NCBI GenBank assembly: GCA_018136815.1
Contig: CM030945.1
Coordinates: 470,605 to 534,604, forward strand
Source: Isochrysis galbana
Taxonomy: Eukaryota > Haptophyta > Isochrysidales > Isochrysidaceae
Direction of reading: 5' to 3'
DNA: 64,000 nucleotides
Shown here: positions 20,118-31,075 of the stretch, one piece after another
Layout of the letters: each line of letters starts with the position of its first letter
Position numbering within the stretch: position 1 is the first letter of the stretch
Notes under the pieces: model-generated
Seen by the model: only the letters and a program-made list of their open reading frames with translations
Database searches by the model: none
What the model was told of the DNA's origin: nothing
Program-made: the position numbers and the translations under genes

Positions 20118-21672
20118 TCACATTCGCATCACCAACCCACTGCTCCTCCCCATCCCCATCACTATCCTCATCACTCTCCCATGGCACAACATCAGGTTTC
20201 CAAGCAGCACTCTGGGAACGCATCTGCACATGCATGGACGCATGGACTCATGACAAAAAACCAACGTATCCGCCACCTGATGGGACATTCGCGACCGAGC
20301 TTGAGAATGTATTTGGCCATACACTGACCAATTGCGTTCGGCGGCCGATGCAGCGACGGGTTGGGACAGAACTTGTTGTGCAATCGATGCAAGCATAGGG
20401 ACATGCTTGCCATACATCATCCACCATTGCGACGGTTCTAGGCTGGGGTCAGGATTTCGAAAATTTCTTTCGAAATTTGGGGGGGGTTCGCCGGGGGAAA
20501 TTTGAGAAATTTCGTTCGAAATTTCTCGAAATTTGGGGGGTCAGGGGACTAAAGATGCGATACCAGGGGGGGGGGGAGCGGGGGGGGGGGGGGGGGAGCG
20601 CGGGAGCGCGCGAACCCGTGGCGCGAAATCAGAGCGCTCCCCCTGCCCCTCCGCCCAGAGACCCCTCCCCCCCTCCCCCCCAAGATGGAGCGGGAACAGA
20701 GGCAGAGGCAGAGGCGCGCTGCCCACTCGCCGGGGGACACAACGGCAGACGGCAGCGCCGCATTCGCGTTGATTTGTTGTATGGACCTCGGCGCGCCTCA
20801 GTGTCGAGTGGGCACAAGTGCTGGCGCAAGCGAGGCCTGAAGCGAGCGAGGCCGAAGCGAGCGAGGCCGATGAGGGGGGGGGGGAGCCCCAAAATCTGCC
20901 TCGTGTGAGCGTGTCTTTTCCATTTTGAAGTGCATGTTTGGTGACAACCAGATGCAGACCTATTCCGATCAGTTGGAGTGCGGCTTGATGTTACGTTACA
21001 ACAAGCGCGCGAGTGAATGAGTGAGTGAGTGAGCAGGGTCTAAAGCATTATTGATCATTATCTTATGATTCTCTTTGGTAAGGGTTGTAGGTTGTTCATA
21101 GAATAATATAGACTATCTATAGATAGCAATGGATAGATGATAGATATCAGGGCGGAGGATGCGTGGTGCGTGGACCAGCTAGCGGGTGCGCCGCGAAACG
21201 CGCGTGGGCCTATTAAAAATCTAGTGTTGCCATTGCCACGCGAAATCTCAAAATTTCATCGAAATTTGGGGGTGTGGGCTCGAAATATGAACGAAATCTC
21301 AAACGAAATTTGGGCGAGTTGAAAACGAAATCCTGACCCCAGCCTAGACGGTTCCCTAACCTTGGCGTTCTCCAATGCTGACGGCCGAGAGAAAGCACCA
21401 CTGCCACTTTGGAATACAGCAAATTCTCTCTCCACTTGGGCGATTCGTTGAACTACTTCAGGGGAGGAGACGGTGCATTCTCTCCAAGCTTGCTCTGGGT
21501 TTGACGGATTGGAGGTTACGGATGGAACGGAGGGAACCGGAAGGTACGGAAGGTAGGCGGCGGGAGGCACGGTATTTTGGAACTGGGCGGGTTGGACGGG
21601 CTGATCCACCTCAAGGGCGGGAGGATGGATGGCGGGCAGTGGCGAGGGCGAGCGGGACGACGGAGCGGACAT
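20118..21672 (-). pseudogene. Older hAT transposase gene, split by another hAT element
   Basis: Minus-strand reading gives a proline-rich part (21672-21355) ending NAKVREPS. On the far side of the 908-bp insertion the same frame resumes as QWWMMYGKHVPMLASIAQQV, then LSQPVAASAAERNWSVYGQI. The second part is the classic hAT dimerisation signature (PxxWW...L..A...LS.P.S...ERnWS). Taking out the inserted element and one copy of its 8-bp target duplication leaves an open frame, which shows the insertion is recent relative to the coding sequence. The protein is different from the transposase at 1-1550. 5' part not located. Confidence 0.8.
20439..21346 (+). mobile_element. Complete non-autonomous hAT element (908 bp)
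   Basis: The ends are perfect 21-bp inverted repeats beginning TAGGCTGGGGTC, with further CGAAATTT repeats inside each end. The 8-bp target duplication GACGGTTC stands at 20431-20438 and 21347-21354. The interior holds G-rich DNA and one remnant of transposase C-terminus (20910-21020, RVFSILKCMFGDNQ ... DQLECGLMLRYNK, then a stop), related to the end of the 1-1550 transposase. It therefore derives from that family by internal deletion and needs a helper enzyme. Confidence 0.93.
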
Positions 21673-21834
21673 GGCAGATAGCGAGTGGCGAGTGCGAGTG
21701 GCTGGGTTTGACTGGTGTTGTAAGATTGCTTGTGACGACGGGAGCGAGAAGCGAGAGCGAGAACGAGGGAGCGAGGAGCGACTGGGGCGACGAACGAGGG
21801 CGACAGAGGCGGTTTGAGAGGTTCCAGACTGTGA

Positions 21835-22200
21835 CTAGGACCTCACCCCTATCGCTAGGGGTCTCCACACTCGTAGCGACAAGAGGAGGAGAGTCGAGGC
21901 CATCACGCGAGGGCGCGAGGGAAGGCGATCCACGAGCACCGAGGAATGAGGGTGTGACTCGCGGAGCTCGAGGGGGACGCGGACGGCGAAGGTGCCTTTG
22001 GATTTGCCCGGGATCGTAACGGGCTCGCTAGTGTAGAGTGCGAACTCCCGGGAGGCCGTTGGTGTGGTAGTCGAATGCGGAAAGAGGGGCTCCACGACGA
22101 CGTCAGTGGCGGTCACCGGCGGCGGCGGGGGCTTAGAGAAATCATAGTGCGGGAGCGGTTCGTAGGCGAGGTCGAGTGGGGGCGGCCGACTGTAAGCGGC
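21835..22200 (-). pseudogene. Possible LTR-retroelement pol fragment
   Basis: The minus-strand frame reads LYTSEPVTIPGKSKGTFAVR followed by VPLELRE and VLVDRLPSRPRVM. This resembles the spacer upstream of the protease/RT region of Ty3-type elements. Upstream in frame are DLAYEPLPHYDFSKPPPPP-like residues. No RT motif is present. By-eye assignment, weak. Confidence 0.3.
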
Positions 22201-22313
22201 CCATTGACGTCCTGTCGGCCGTAGTTGCTCGCTTCAGCCCCGCCGCACTCTACTATTATTCACTACTACAAACTAGTAGTACTATAAATCGGAACTCGGA
22301 CGCTGCGCGGGAG

Positions 22314-24452
22314 ATGGGGGGATGGCCGGCAGCCCTCTTCTCTGCAAAGCGTGGGCTGCTGTGGGCGGTGGGCTGGGGCGCACGGGCGGCGCTGATGGCG
22401 GCAGTAATACAAGGCGCACGTACTATCCACCGCGCACGCCGCTTGCCGCGCGCGCCTCCTGTGCCACGCGGCGCAAGGACAGTCGGCCGGAAGGTGAGGG
22501 AGGGGGAAGGGGAGGGGGGAGAGAGGGGGGGGAGTGAAGGGGGGGGGAGAGGGGGGGGGACACGAGGTAGAGAGTAGTGAAACGATAGAAGGAATGAGAG
22601 GAGGAAAGAGAACGACGGCGAAGAGAAGGGCAAGCGAGGAAAAAAATTGGAGGTCGAGATTGCGCTATGCGTCCCGCAATTGATAGGATGGATGGTGTTC
22701 CGCAGGGATAGACATCTATGATCTACCCCTCCATGGCGTCCCTCTTAGCTCGCACATATGCCTGGTCGATCTGGCACACGCTACTTGTTTGTGATGGAAA
22801 CTCTCGCAGGAGCTGAACGACGACGAGGTCGAGGGGTTTCTCTTTGACATCGACGGCACGCTCGTCGACACTATGCCGCACTTTTATCCTTCGTGGATCG
22901 TTGCATGCGAACAGCACGGGCTGACCATCACGGAGGTGCGCAAGTTCGGCGCCCACCTCTCGCATGCGGATGACATGTTTGCAAACGCCGCCCCCTTGCC
23001 GCGCGTGAACCTTACATGCCCACTTCAAACAAAGCGCCACCCCAGCTCTCATGATCTCGCATGCCTCGCCCACGGACACCACCCGCCTTCCAGCCCTTGC
23101 CGTCTCACTGAGCGGCGTGATGGCTCAACGATGTTGCAGGATGAGTTTTACGGCTTTTCTGGACTTCCCTTGCCGGTTATTGTGGCAAAGCTTTGGCAGG
23201 CTCAAAAGGGAGGCGATCCACCAACAGGCTTCATCGAACTCTTTCTGAAGACCAAAGTCGATGCGCACCATGAGCATGAGGTTAGACAACACTGCGTGCA
23301 CCATTATCCGTGAGACTGAATATGAGCCATCAAGTATTACCCTCCCCCCTTCTACAGGCGCGCGTGGGGCCTCCTCCAGCAATCGAGTGCATCGCCCGGT
23401 TGGCGCGAGAGGCGGAGGCACGCGGGCTACCGATTGCTGCTGCCACGTCAGGGCTCCGAGAGCATGTGGAAGTTCACCTTGCGCACGTGGGGCTTGATAG
23501 TCTATTTTCGTGCGTGTTCAGCGGCCCGCTCTCTGTTCACTACATCCTTGTAAAACCTTCTGGAAGCCCTACCAACGCCACATCCTTGGGCGTGTGGCCG
23601 GCGCGCTCCATGCTCCTTGTCGAGAAGCTTTCAGCCGAGCTTGTACTCATTCAGCACTTTGTGGGAGCGGTGCCCAAAAGCGCCTACACCAACCCACTAC
23701 TTTCATACCTTTCATGTGGCAGGCAAGCCCGCGGAAACCTCGTCTTTGCTGCTGATGTCTCAAGTGGCAAGCCGGCACCTGATATTTTCCAAGAGGCCGC
23801 ACGACGTATTGGTGCGCGCCAGCACCTTGCACATGATCGGAGGCCGAAGCTGGAGTCAAAAGGCTTGCGTCTTGGGTGGAAGCGGCCGCGAACAAACCAG
23901 ATGTGCTCCGTCCATGCATCGGCGTGCGAGCCATGTTGCCATACGAAAAGCTGAAGTATTCAAAGGATCTTGTTCGATCCCTTGCTGTGGAGTTGGACGG
24001 GAGCTTTCGACCCCATCCATTGGATTTGTTAGGTGTCCCTCCACATCGCTGTCGCGCGTTCGAGGATGGTGAGGCAGGCTTACTCGCTGCATTCCGCGCA
24101 GGATGCCACGTCATCGATGTCACATGGTGCGTGTGTGGACATGGACTTGACATACCGAGGCATTGGGCGCGCCCTAATGTCTGGACGGTTTCGACCCATG
24201 ACATGCATCCCCAAATCTTCCATGCGAGTCAATCGGCAAACACTTGCACTGGCGCGTGCTATCGGCCCACCAAAGCGGCTGGACTGCAACACAACTTGCC
24301 TAGCACGAGACATCAAACTGCAAACACCACGTCTTCCTAGAAATAGTCGGTGATACAGTCACCCCTTCCGGCGCAGGTGTGAGGAGTATCCAATTGTCGA
24401 AGGATTGCGCAAGGCCAAAAGTGTCCAAGAGGGCTCTCGTGAGTGGACGTAG
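22314..24452 (+). CDS. HAD-superfamily hydrolase (beta-phosphoglucomutase-like)
   Basis: Seven exons join in phase to 285 residues: 22314-22493, 22810-22935, 23140-23280, 23358-23509, 23723-23811, 24033-24126, 24377-24452. Motif I is LFDIDGTLVDT (nucleophile and general-acid Asp), motif II probably Thr/Ser in IAAATSGL, motif III Lys in DVSSGKPAPDIF, and motif IV AFEDGEAGLLAA. The all-helical cap after motif I fits subfamily C1. The end IVEGLRKAKSVQEGSREW is typical of plant and algal homologues. The family removes or moves phosphate on small sugars or nucleotides; substrate unknown. Exon 1 encodes a hydrophobic, Arg-rich N-terminus (possible organelle targeting). Four of six donors are GTGCGY. 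The exon 4/5 junction is the least certain. Confidence 0.88.
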
Positions 24453-24869
24453 AGCGCAAATCATACTACTAAAATCATTTGCCATCACCTATGATCTTGA
24501 TCTTGGAGGGCATGACGTGGTGCGTTTGGGGTATTTTGCTGCGGCCCGCCGTGCGCCCGCCGCGCCCATCAGGATGCATCATGCAGCCGGCGCACTGCGC
24601 TCAAAACTTTGCTCTCGGCTGCGCGGTATGCGATATGTCTTACCTAGCGCTTGGCGAGGTAGCGTGCAACCGGTTACGAGAACGCTTGGGGGGGGGGGAT
24701 GGAAAAGCACTTCTTTGCTACTTTAGTCGACTCGTTTGAGTATTCTCCATGGGCTAATACTCTAGACGGACTCGGTGCTTAAGGGTCCGGCATATCTTTA
24801 GGTTGGGCATTGCCAAAACGGGCTGCGAGCTAGGTTGGGCTTGACCAGACTTGCCGGCAAGTTTATTCG
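24453..24869. other. Intergenic, nothing recognised
   Basis: 3' flank of the HAD gene; no supported gene or repeat. Confidence 0.35.
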
Positions 24870-26040
24870 CAAAAAAAACTTCTTAATATTCTCACCGCGC
24901 GCGCGACTCTGCTGCCTTCCACTGACGGCCGCGCTCGCACCCCTTATCTCTCCCTCTCACTCGCCTTGCGGCTCGTCCCCTCGTGCTCTACTTAGGGGCT
25001 CAGTGTTCGGGGTTTCCAGTGGCAGGCGGCGTGCACCGATCCCCGATGGTCGACTTCTCGGCCTTCCCTCGCGCAATCGGGCGGTCGGCTTCTTTTGGAA
25101 TTCTTGTGGCTGTTGTCGCGTTGAGTACCGGATTTGGGGCTGTGTTGTGCACTAGGCCTTCGGTGATGGGTCGTGGGAGGTGTGGGGTGTGGCGTTCGGT
25201 GGGGCAGGGCTTAGGCTAGCTTTTCTGCTACGTCGAGTGCTTGTGCCACCAGGGTTAGGTTTATGTTCATCGCGAGGGCGCCTTTGTCGTTCGTTTTGAA
25301 GATTGGGGCGCTAAGCTCCCTTGCGTCCTTGATCTTTGGTTTCCTGCCTCGTGAGGCTTGGTTCGTACGCGCTGGCGAAGTTTTGTTAGAGGATTCAAGG
25401 CCGCGTACGAGGACTGTGAATGTGGTCAGGGTGCGTTCTATGACGGGTATACCCTCGGAGTCCGGCTCCTGGGTCAGGTGTGGGCGGTGGGGAGGTTAGT
25501 GTTGCCGAGGGAGGTTGCTGGAGGAGTGGAGGGGGTCTTGCTCGTGTGCATTGGCTCTGGGCGTCGTGTTTGTCAGTCCTTCTCTTTGTGGCTAGAGAAT
25601 TGTGTATCCATACGTAATGTTGCTGTCTGTCAATGTGTTGTGCCCATGAGGGCCACCCGGCCATGGGCCGCGCCGCCGAGGCGGCGCGGCCCTGGCCAGG
25701 GTGAGAGGGGCCTCTGCCATAAGGCATGCCCAGTGGAGTGTTGGCCTTGCCCGCCTGATGCTGATGCTGACTTGCTGACTTCCTGTGGTCTGCAGTCTGC
25801 TGCCTCCCATGGGGGAGGCCAGCATGGCTGATGGCTGCTGTGGTTGCTGTGGCCGGAGCCACGGGCCGTGTGGTGCGACCCGGGTCGCACGCACCTGCTC
25901 GGCTTCCGAGGGTGGACGCGGCCGCTTCGCCAGCGACTGGTCCGCAGGGGTGTGGGGGCCGCCCTCGGCGGGCGGGGCCCGGCGGAGGAGAGGGGAGTCA
26001 CGCCGGCGCGCTTCATCGCGTCTAACTATTAAGTTAGTTG
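24870..26040 (-). mobile_element. Internally deleted LINE-like element, hairpin tip to T-tail
   Basis: On the minus strand it begins with the tip CTAACT-TAAT-AGTTAG (26037-26022), then the ORF1 start GACGCGATGAAGCGCGCC, matching the head at 36096 closely. At about 25600 it passes into an ORF2 C-terminus (GRKPKIKDARELSAPIFKTN) homologous to 16501-16700. It ends in a 3' UTR and AAGAAGTTTTTTTT at 24870. The missing middle (most of ORF1, all of RT) makes it non-autonomous while keeping both ends. Confidence 0.75.
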
Positions 26041-26276
26041 AGGGGAGACGGACCTAATGGGCGACGCGGGGAGGGGGCGTCGGAGCGTGACAACGAGGAG
26101 GGGGTCTCGCGGGGAAACCTAATGGCGGGAAGGAAACGCAATGCAGGGAGGGGGCACCGGAGCGTGACGGCGGGGAGGGAGTCACGCGAGGAAAACCTAG
26201 CGATTGGGAATGTACAAGGGGGAACAGGCAACCCCCCCTACCCGCAACACTTTCGCTCGTGGCGGTGTTGCTATCG
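26041..26276. repeat. Short two-unit tandem repeat
   Basis: GGAGCGTGAC(A/G)(A/G)CG followed by GGAGGG and AAACCTA repeats twice (about 26082-26120 and 26157-26200). Flanks two retroelement fragments. No gene. Confidence 0.45.
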
Positions 26277-26516
26277 TTAGGAGTTTGCTGCCGGGGAGGG
26301 AGACGTGTCTCGACCTTGGGCGATTCTCTCGGTGAGGCCGAGTGCTTTCGCCACGAGTAGGGCTAGGTAAACGCTCAGAGCTATTTTATGAGTGCTGGGA
26401 GAGCTGGGACATCGTGGATGTGGCATACGTTCACAACACGAATAGTGTACAAGATACAGGACACGGACACAGGCAATAATACAAGGCGAGGTCACTCGCT
26501 GCGAGACAACACACAT
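26277..26516 (-). mobile_element. LINE-like ORF2 C-terminal fragment
   Basis: The minus frame ends with KIALSVYLALLVAKALGLTE followed by RIAQ, resembling ALAMNINLTLVAQALDVAEK of the copy at 25200. Short and degenerate, without a tail. Confidence 0.45.
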
Positions 26517-27542
26517 CGGTTTTCAACGGTCAGGGAACATGACACGTTGTTGGCTGACACAGCAAATTTACAGTCCACTTCGGCGGGGTGATGCCGCTGA
26601 CGATGGCCAAACCACAGCGACTCTGCCACCGCCTGAGCCTATGGACTGCTGGACTGGGCCGACCAAATTCGCATGCAACTCGCAATGCATGTGCGTAGGG
26701 CTAAATCAACAAGAGCAAGCACATCCGAAAAGTTTCATTTGTACCGCGTACAAGGGCACAGGGCAAACTTGAACGAAAGCAAGCTAGAGGTCGTTGCAGC
26801 GTGCCTACAGCAATGCGGATGCCTCTTGGTTACGAGACATTGCAGCTCAGGTTCATCCTCGTGGTATAGTGTACAGCTTCCGGCAAGACGGTCGGCGTTA
26901 GCGTCGGAACAGCGCACAGCTCTTATGCGCCAGCGAACGACATCATTGGGTGTATTCAAGACAATCACGGTTTAAGAGAAAGGAGGCACGCCGATCTGCA
27001 TAGTGTGGTCCTGCCGTAGACACCAACGGGGCCTGGAGAGCGTGCCGTCTTCTGCCGCCCTCACTATGAGAAAAGTTGGGGCGACGCATAGGCGGCAAAG
27101 AATAGGCCGTTCGGACCTGAATGCGTTCTGAGGCCGGCCAAGACATGGACAGCGCGGCCAGAGGTCGACCTCACCAACATTCCACGCCGTTGAAGGGGCT
27201 CATAGCGCCCAGCTCGGGGTCAACAATGCTCCGATGCCATGGTACCGCAGAGTCATACCTTGGCGGCTCGCCGATTGAACAAGCTGAAGCGGCCGATGCC
27301 TGATCTTGATGTGGGCCTCTCGACGGAAGCAGCCGGGGCCGCGGCGGGTGGACACGGCGCAGGCGCACATTCAGGGAGCGCGTTTGGCAAGCCGGGGTTT
27401 CGAGGAGGAGGGCATAAGTCGACACAAACCACGCTGTGGAGGGAGGAGGGGGAGGGGACAATGAATTGATGTGCGTTGGGCTCTGCGGGCAGCCTTCGGT
27501 TGAGTAGTAAGCCAAGGAACAGCTCTAAGGCCTATGAAGTCA
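26517..27542. other. Intergenic with unassigned ORFs
   Basis: Plus-strand ORFs at 26673-26975 and 27239-27469 (the latter Gly-rich, KPGFRGGGHKSTQTTLWREE) could be exons of an unrecognised gene converging on the phosphatase. I cannot join them with confidence. Confidence 0.25.
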
Positions 27543-29421
27543 TCAAGTGCACCTGATGTCATCCATCAGTTTGTTGAATTTGTAGAGCGTCTTTTGTTCG
27601 GCGAGCTTAGCGATCGCCTCTGCGGCCTTAGTGGGAGTCGCACAACGCCTCGCCACGCTTGCAGCCTGAGAGTGCGACAGACGATCCCAGACACCATCTG
27701 AAGCGATGATTACGCGCTCCCGTCGGCCAGCGGGGACGAAGAAGCGCGAAACCTCAGGATGGGGCGTCACTGCACGCGAAGCGTCCCAGTCTCCTATGCT
27801 GCGCGTGACGCACGTGGACGGGCCTTCGGTACCATCCTTGAACAGAGTCTTAACGGCGAGCGGAAGGTTGGCCACTTGGGTGGCCGATGTGAGGGTGGAC
27901 TCGACAGCTGGGCTGACACCACGGAACCCCACCGTCGATTCGGAGCGGCGGACGAGCAGGCGCGCGAAGAGCGAATGGTGCATCGCAACCTGCAAGGATG
28001 GAAGAGCGGGGGCGGTGATAAGCGCGCCCCGGCGCTGACCATCGATGTGCAGAGGGCTTGACGGGTGGTAATGGGTTTTGGGCACCCCCGCAGGAAAAAG
28101 GGTGCAACATGTGAGCAGCGGCTAGGCGCCATCACCTCGCGCTGCAGGGCGAGCCAGAGCTCCTTGACTTCCTCCTTCGAGGCAAACTCCGGACCCCTGC
28201 TACCGACGGACTCGTCTTTGGAACGGGACTTGGAAGCTGCACGAGGCCTGGCAAGCGCGGCGGGCGCCACACGGCGCGACGGGCCATGGTTTGAATCCTC
28301 ATCCCCACTGGACATCACATAATGTACTGCTGACGCAACCTGGAGACCAGATGTGGCAGGACAGCGTGGGACGTACCGCGGTGAGACCTGATGTGAACCG
28401 ATCCGCGCACACGGGTGGCTGGTGGCCAGATGGCTAGCGGTGCGGCAGTCAGCGAGAGCGTGCGCACCTGGCCAGGTCGCAGTCTGGCGGCTGACTGGCA
28501 ATCACCGAAGACAGTCGATGCGTGCGCGAAGGTGTCCGACACATCTGAGTTGATCGAGCAACGCGAGGCGAGCGCCTGGTCGCTGGCTTCGACGGTACTT
28601 TGGCGGAGCGAGGGCGCCGAATTGCGGCGCTCCGTGCTACAGCTATGACGCGGGTGCTTGGAGTCGGCCGTCCCTCCTAAGGCTGCCGGGTCACTGCACT
28701 CGACCTGTGCCACCACATTGGCCAGTTCGTCCACTTTGTCCTCGTCCGTGCTCCCTCTTCTCTTGTGAGTGGCCGTAAACAACGGATGATGGTACGCATC
28801 CCCATGCCCCGCGGCAAGCGCGTCGCGCACGGCCCAGTGCCGCTGGAGCCGCGCGATCTCATTGTCATTACGAGGCGTGTGGTCGCTTGTAGCCTCAATG
28901 ACCGAGACACCGTGGTTCGAGCCGTGGTTCGAGCCGGCAACGATGCGATTCATGTCGACGCGGATGGCGGTGGAGTCTCCGACGTGCGCAATCGCGCACA
29001 TCAGCCCGTCCTCCGCTCGAGAGCCTGCCGAGACGGTCGAGGCGGATGAGTGGACGGAATCGGCAGCCTCATCGTGTGCGGGCGCTCTGTCGCAGACGAG
29101 GAGGACAGTGGCCGTGGTGCCATCGGAAACGCCGGCGCATCCTAGCTCATTGTCAATCCTCCAGAACTCGCGCTCCACCTCCTCCTTAGCGAAGGAGGAG
29201 CTGGAGAGCCCGAGAAGGCGAGGGGCAAGCCTCTCGACACACGCCTGCGCTGCTCTCACCCCTCCGTGGCCGTCAAAGACAGCGAAGCAGGAGGCGTGCT
29301 GGTCGTGGAGTATAGTGGTGAGGTCCTCGGCCTTCTGTGTTGGCCTCTGAGCCGCCGCGCCCTCGACGCCCGCCAGCTGGCTTTGGGAGAAGAGCGTAGG
29401 GTGGGGGAGAGGGAGCCCCAT
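27543..29421 (-). CDS. PP2C-type protein serine/threonine phosphatase (PPM family)
   Basis: Three exons on the minus strand (29421-28468, 28339-28136, 27989-27543) give 534 residues in phase. PP2C landmarks in order are FAVFDGHGGVRAA (metal-binding Asp), GVSDGTTATVLLV, AIAHVGDSTAIRV, a degenerate SDHTPRNDNEIARL, STCVTRSIGDWDASRA, then VIIASDGVWDRLS (metal Asp). A low-complexity insert of about 170 residues rich in Ser and charged residues separates the HVGDS half from the TRSIGD half. The ATG at 29421 gives only about 45 residues before DGHGG, so an upstream exon carrying the first Arg/Glu motif (present here as RPTQKAED) may be longer. An alternative first donor (GTACGT at 28376) is possible. 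Metal-dependent dephosphorylation of Ser/Thr; partners unknown. Confidence 0.88.
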
Positions 29422-30640
29422 GGGGGCGGAGGGGGAGAGGGGGGGGGTGTTGAAAGTGGTGCGAGGACGGGGTGCGAGGAGAGAGAGAAGAGAGGCGTCA
29501 TCATGTTTGATTTTCCAGGTGTCCCTCTCCCGGTATCTGGGTTGTGTATGTGGATAGAGAGGGGGAGAGAACGAGAGAGAGAGAGCGGGAGGAAGAGAGA
29601 GGGAACGGGGGGGGGAAGAGAGAGAGAGGGGTAGAAAGATCGAGAGAGGAGAGAGGAGTGAGAGAGTGGAGAGATCGCTGTGGTGGGTGGGAATAGGATG
29701 CTGAGAGCGTCGAGATCCGCCCAAGAGAGAGAGAAGAGCCTCTGCGGAGGGACGAGGAGGGGGTCGGTGGGGGTGTGTGAGAGGTGAGAGACGGCCACTT
29801 TTCAACGGGAAGAAGCAGGCGGCCGTCTGCGGGGTCTTCGGATGGAGAGCTTTGCCGCGTCGAACAGTTGAGAAGGCGCGCGGGGGAGGGGGGGGGGGGG
29901 TACTGTGGCGGGCGGGCGGGGGGGGGGGGGGGGGGGCAGGGGCCGCGACTCGAGACGCTGTCTCCCCCCCCCCCCTCCCCCCCCCCCGCGGCCCCCCTCT
30001 CCCCCCCCCCCCCCCGCCCCCCCTCCCTTCCCCCCCCCCCGCGGGGATGGGGGCGCACGGCCCCCCCCCCCCGGCGGTGAGCCCGGGCGCCTCGTGCCCC
30101 CTTCCCCCGCCCCCCCCCTCCCTCCCCTCGTGTAACCCCCCCCCCTCCCCCCGCCTTCCTCTGCACGTGGTGGGGGAGGGCGGGGGGGGAAGGGGGGACG
30201 GGAGCAAGTGAGAGGGCGATGGGAGAGGGCGGGGGGAAAGGGCGGAGACCCCCGGCGGGAGGGAAGGGGACGGGGGACGTCCTGCGTGCCGGGAAGGGGG
30301 AGGTGGGGGGGGGGGGGGTACACGAGGGGGGGGGAAGGGGGGAAGGGGGAAAGGGGGGGGAAGGGGGGGCGGGGGGGCCGGCCGGGAGCGAAGATCGGCC
30401 CGCGGACGGTCAAAACGGCCGATCCACGATCTCGGGCACAATCTCGGCCGAAGGTTTGTCGAGATGGGCGAGATGCGAGCGCCGCGGAATGGGGGAGGGC
30501 GGGACCCCCGGCCGGCTCGATCCCGCGGGGGGGGAGGGGGGGGTATGTGTAGGCAGTAGGCATAACGAATATGAATAGAGGCTTGAGCTTCGTGCGCGTG
30601 CCCGCTTCGTGGGCGTGCCCGTGCCCTTCCCCAGCCTCCC
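29422..30640. repeat. Extreme G/C homopolymer region upstream of the PP2C gene
   Basis: Dozens of runs of 6-17 G or C between about 29890 and 30380, with GA-rich flanks at 29560-29660. G runs on the + strand (29890-29940, 30180-30380) bracket C runs (29965-30160), so the region can fold on itself or form G-quadruplexes on either strand. The 785-codon minus frame across it is a composition artefact upstream of the real exon. Homopolymer lengths are likely imprecise. Confidence 0.8.
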
Positions 30641-30796
30641 ATGGCCCCTAGCAAGCCTGCCAACAAGCCCAAGCCGGCACGGGGGCACTACACAGTACAT
30701 GCCCGCGACACCCGGGCCGAGGAGCGCGCGCGCGTAGTCGCAGATGTCCGGAAGGCGGTTGCTTATTGTAGCCCCCCGGTCACTCACTCATTTTAA
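30641..30796 (+). CDS. Small ORF or first exon, unrecognised
   Basis: ATG at 30641 opens 51 codons (MAPSKPANKPKPARGHYTVH ... RAEERARVVADVRKAVAYC). The codon use is normal, but the last few codons lie in the dispersed repeat that starts at 30775, so the natural continuation seems to be interrupted. After the repeat, 31192-31310 has an acceptor-like CGCCGCAG followed by ECLESIRPDAQGHGPIDVDK, possibly a later exon of the same gene. Function unknown. Confidence 0.3.
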   Translation: MAPSKPANKPKPARGHYTVHARDTRAEERARVVADVRKAVAYCSPPVTHSF

Positions 30797-31075
30797 CCAC
30801 TATTTCCCACCTCCCCTGGGTGTCCAAGGATTCCCTACCTGCCCCGGCAACTCCCTCCCCCCTCCGAACGACCCCCTCCCGCCCCACGAAGGGCAATGGC
30901 GTCGGTGAGTGACTCCCCTCCCTTCCCCCGCGCGTGGCGGGCTATTTTGGGAGATTGAGGCGGGAGCTCACGGAAGGGAATCGGAATGGTGAATATGGGG
31001 CGCATCACTATTAGAAACGCGGAGCTTCCGCGACGTCCGATCGCGCGTGATCGGCCGAAGAATGGCCTGGAGATG
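30775..31075 (-). repeat. Dispersed repeat of about 320 bp, copy 2 (inverted)
   Basis: Reverse complement of the repeat at 11958-12297 from GAGTGAGTGACCGGG to CCATTCTTCGGCCGATCACG, with scattered substitutions and short indels. Its position next to a small ORF mirrors copy 1, which also abuts a coding-like fragment. Confidence 0.75.

Noticed and set aside
28315..30672. 785-codon open frame on the minus strand covering the PP2C gene and the G/C-rich region
   Set aside because: Upstream of about 29421 it is pure Pro/Gly/Arg low complexity across homopolymer runs; PP2C homology begins only after that. The frame is kept open by composition.
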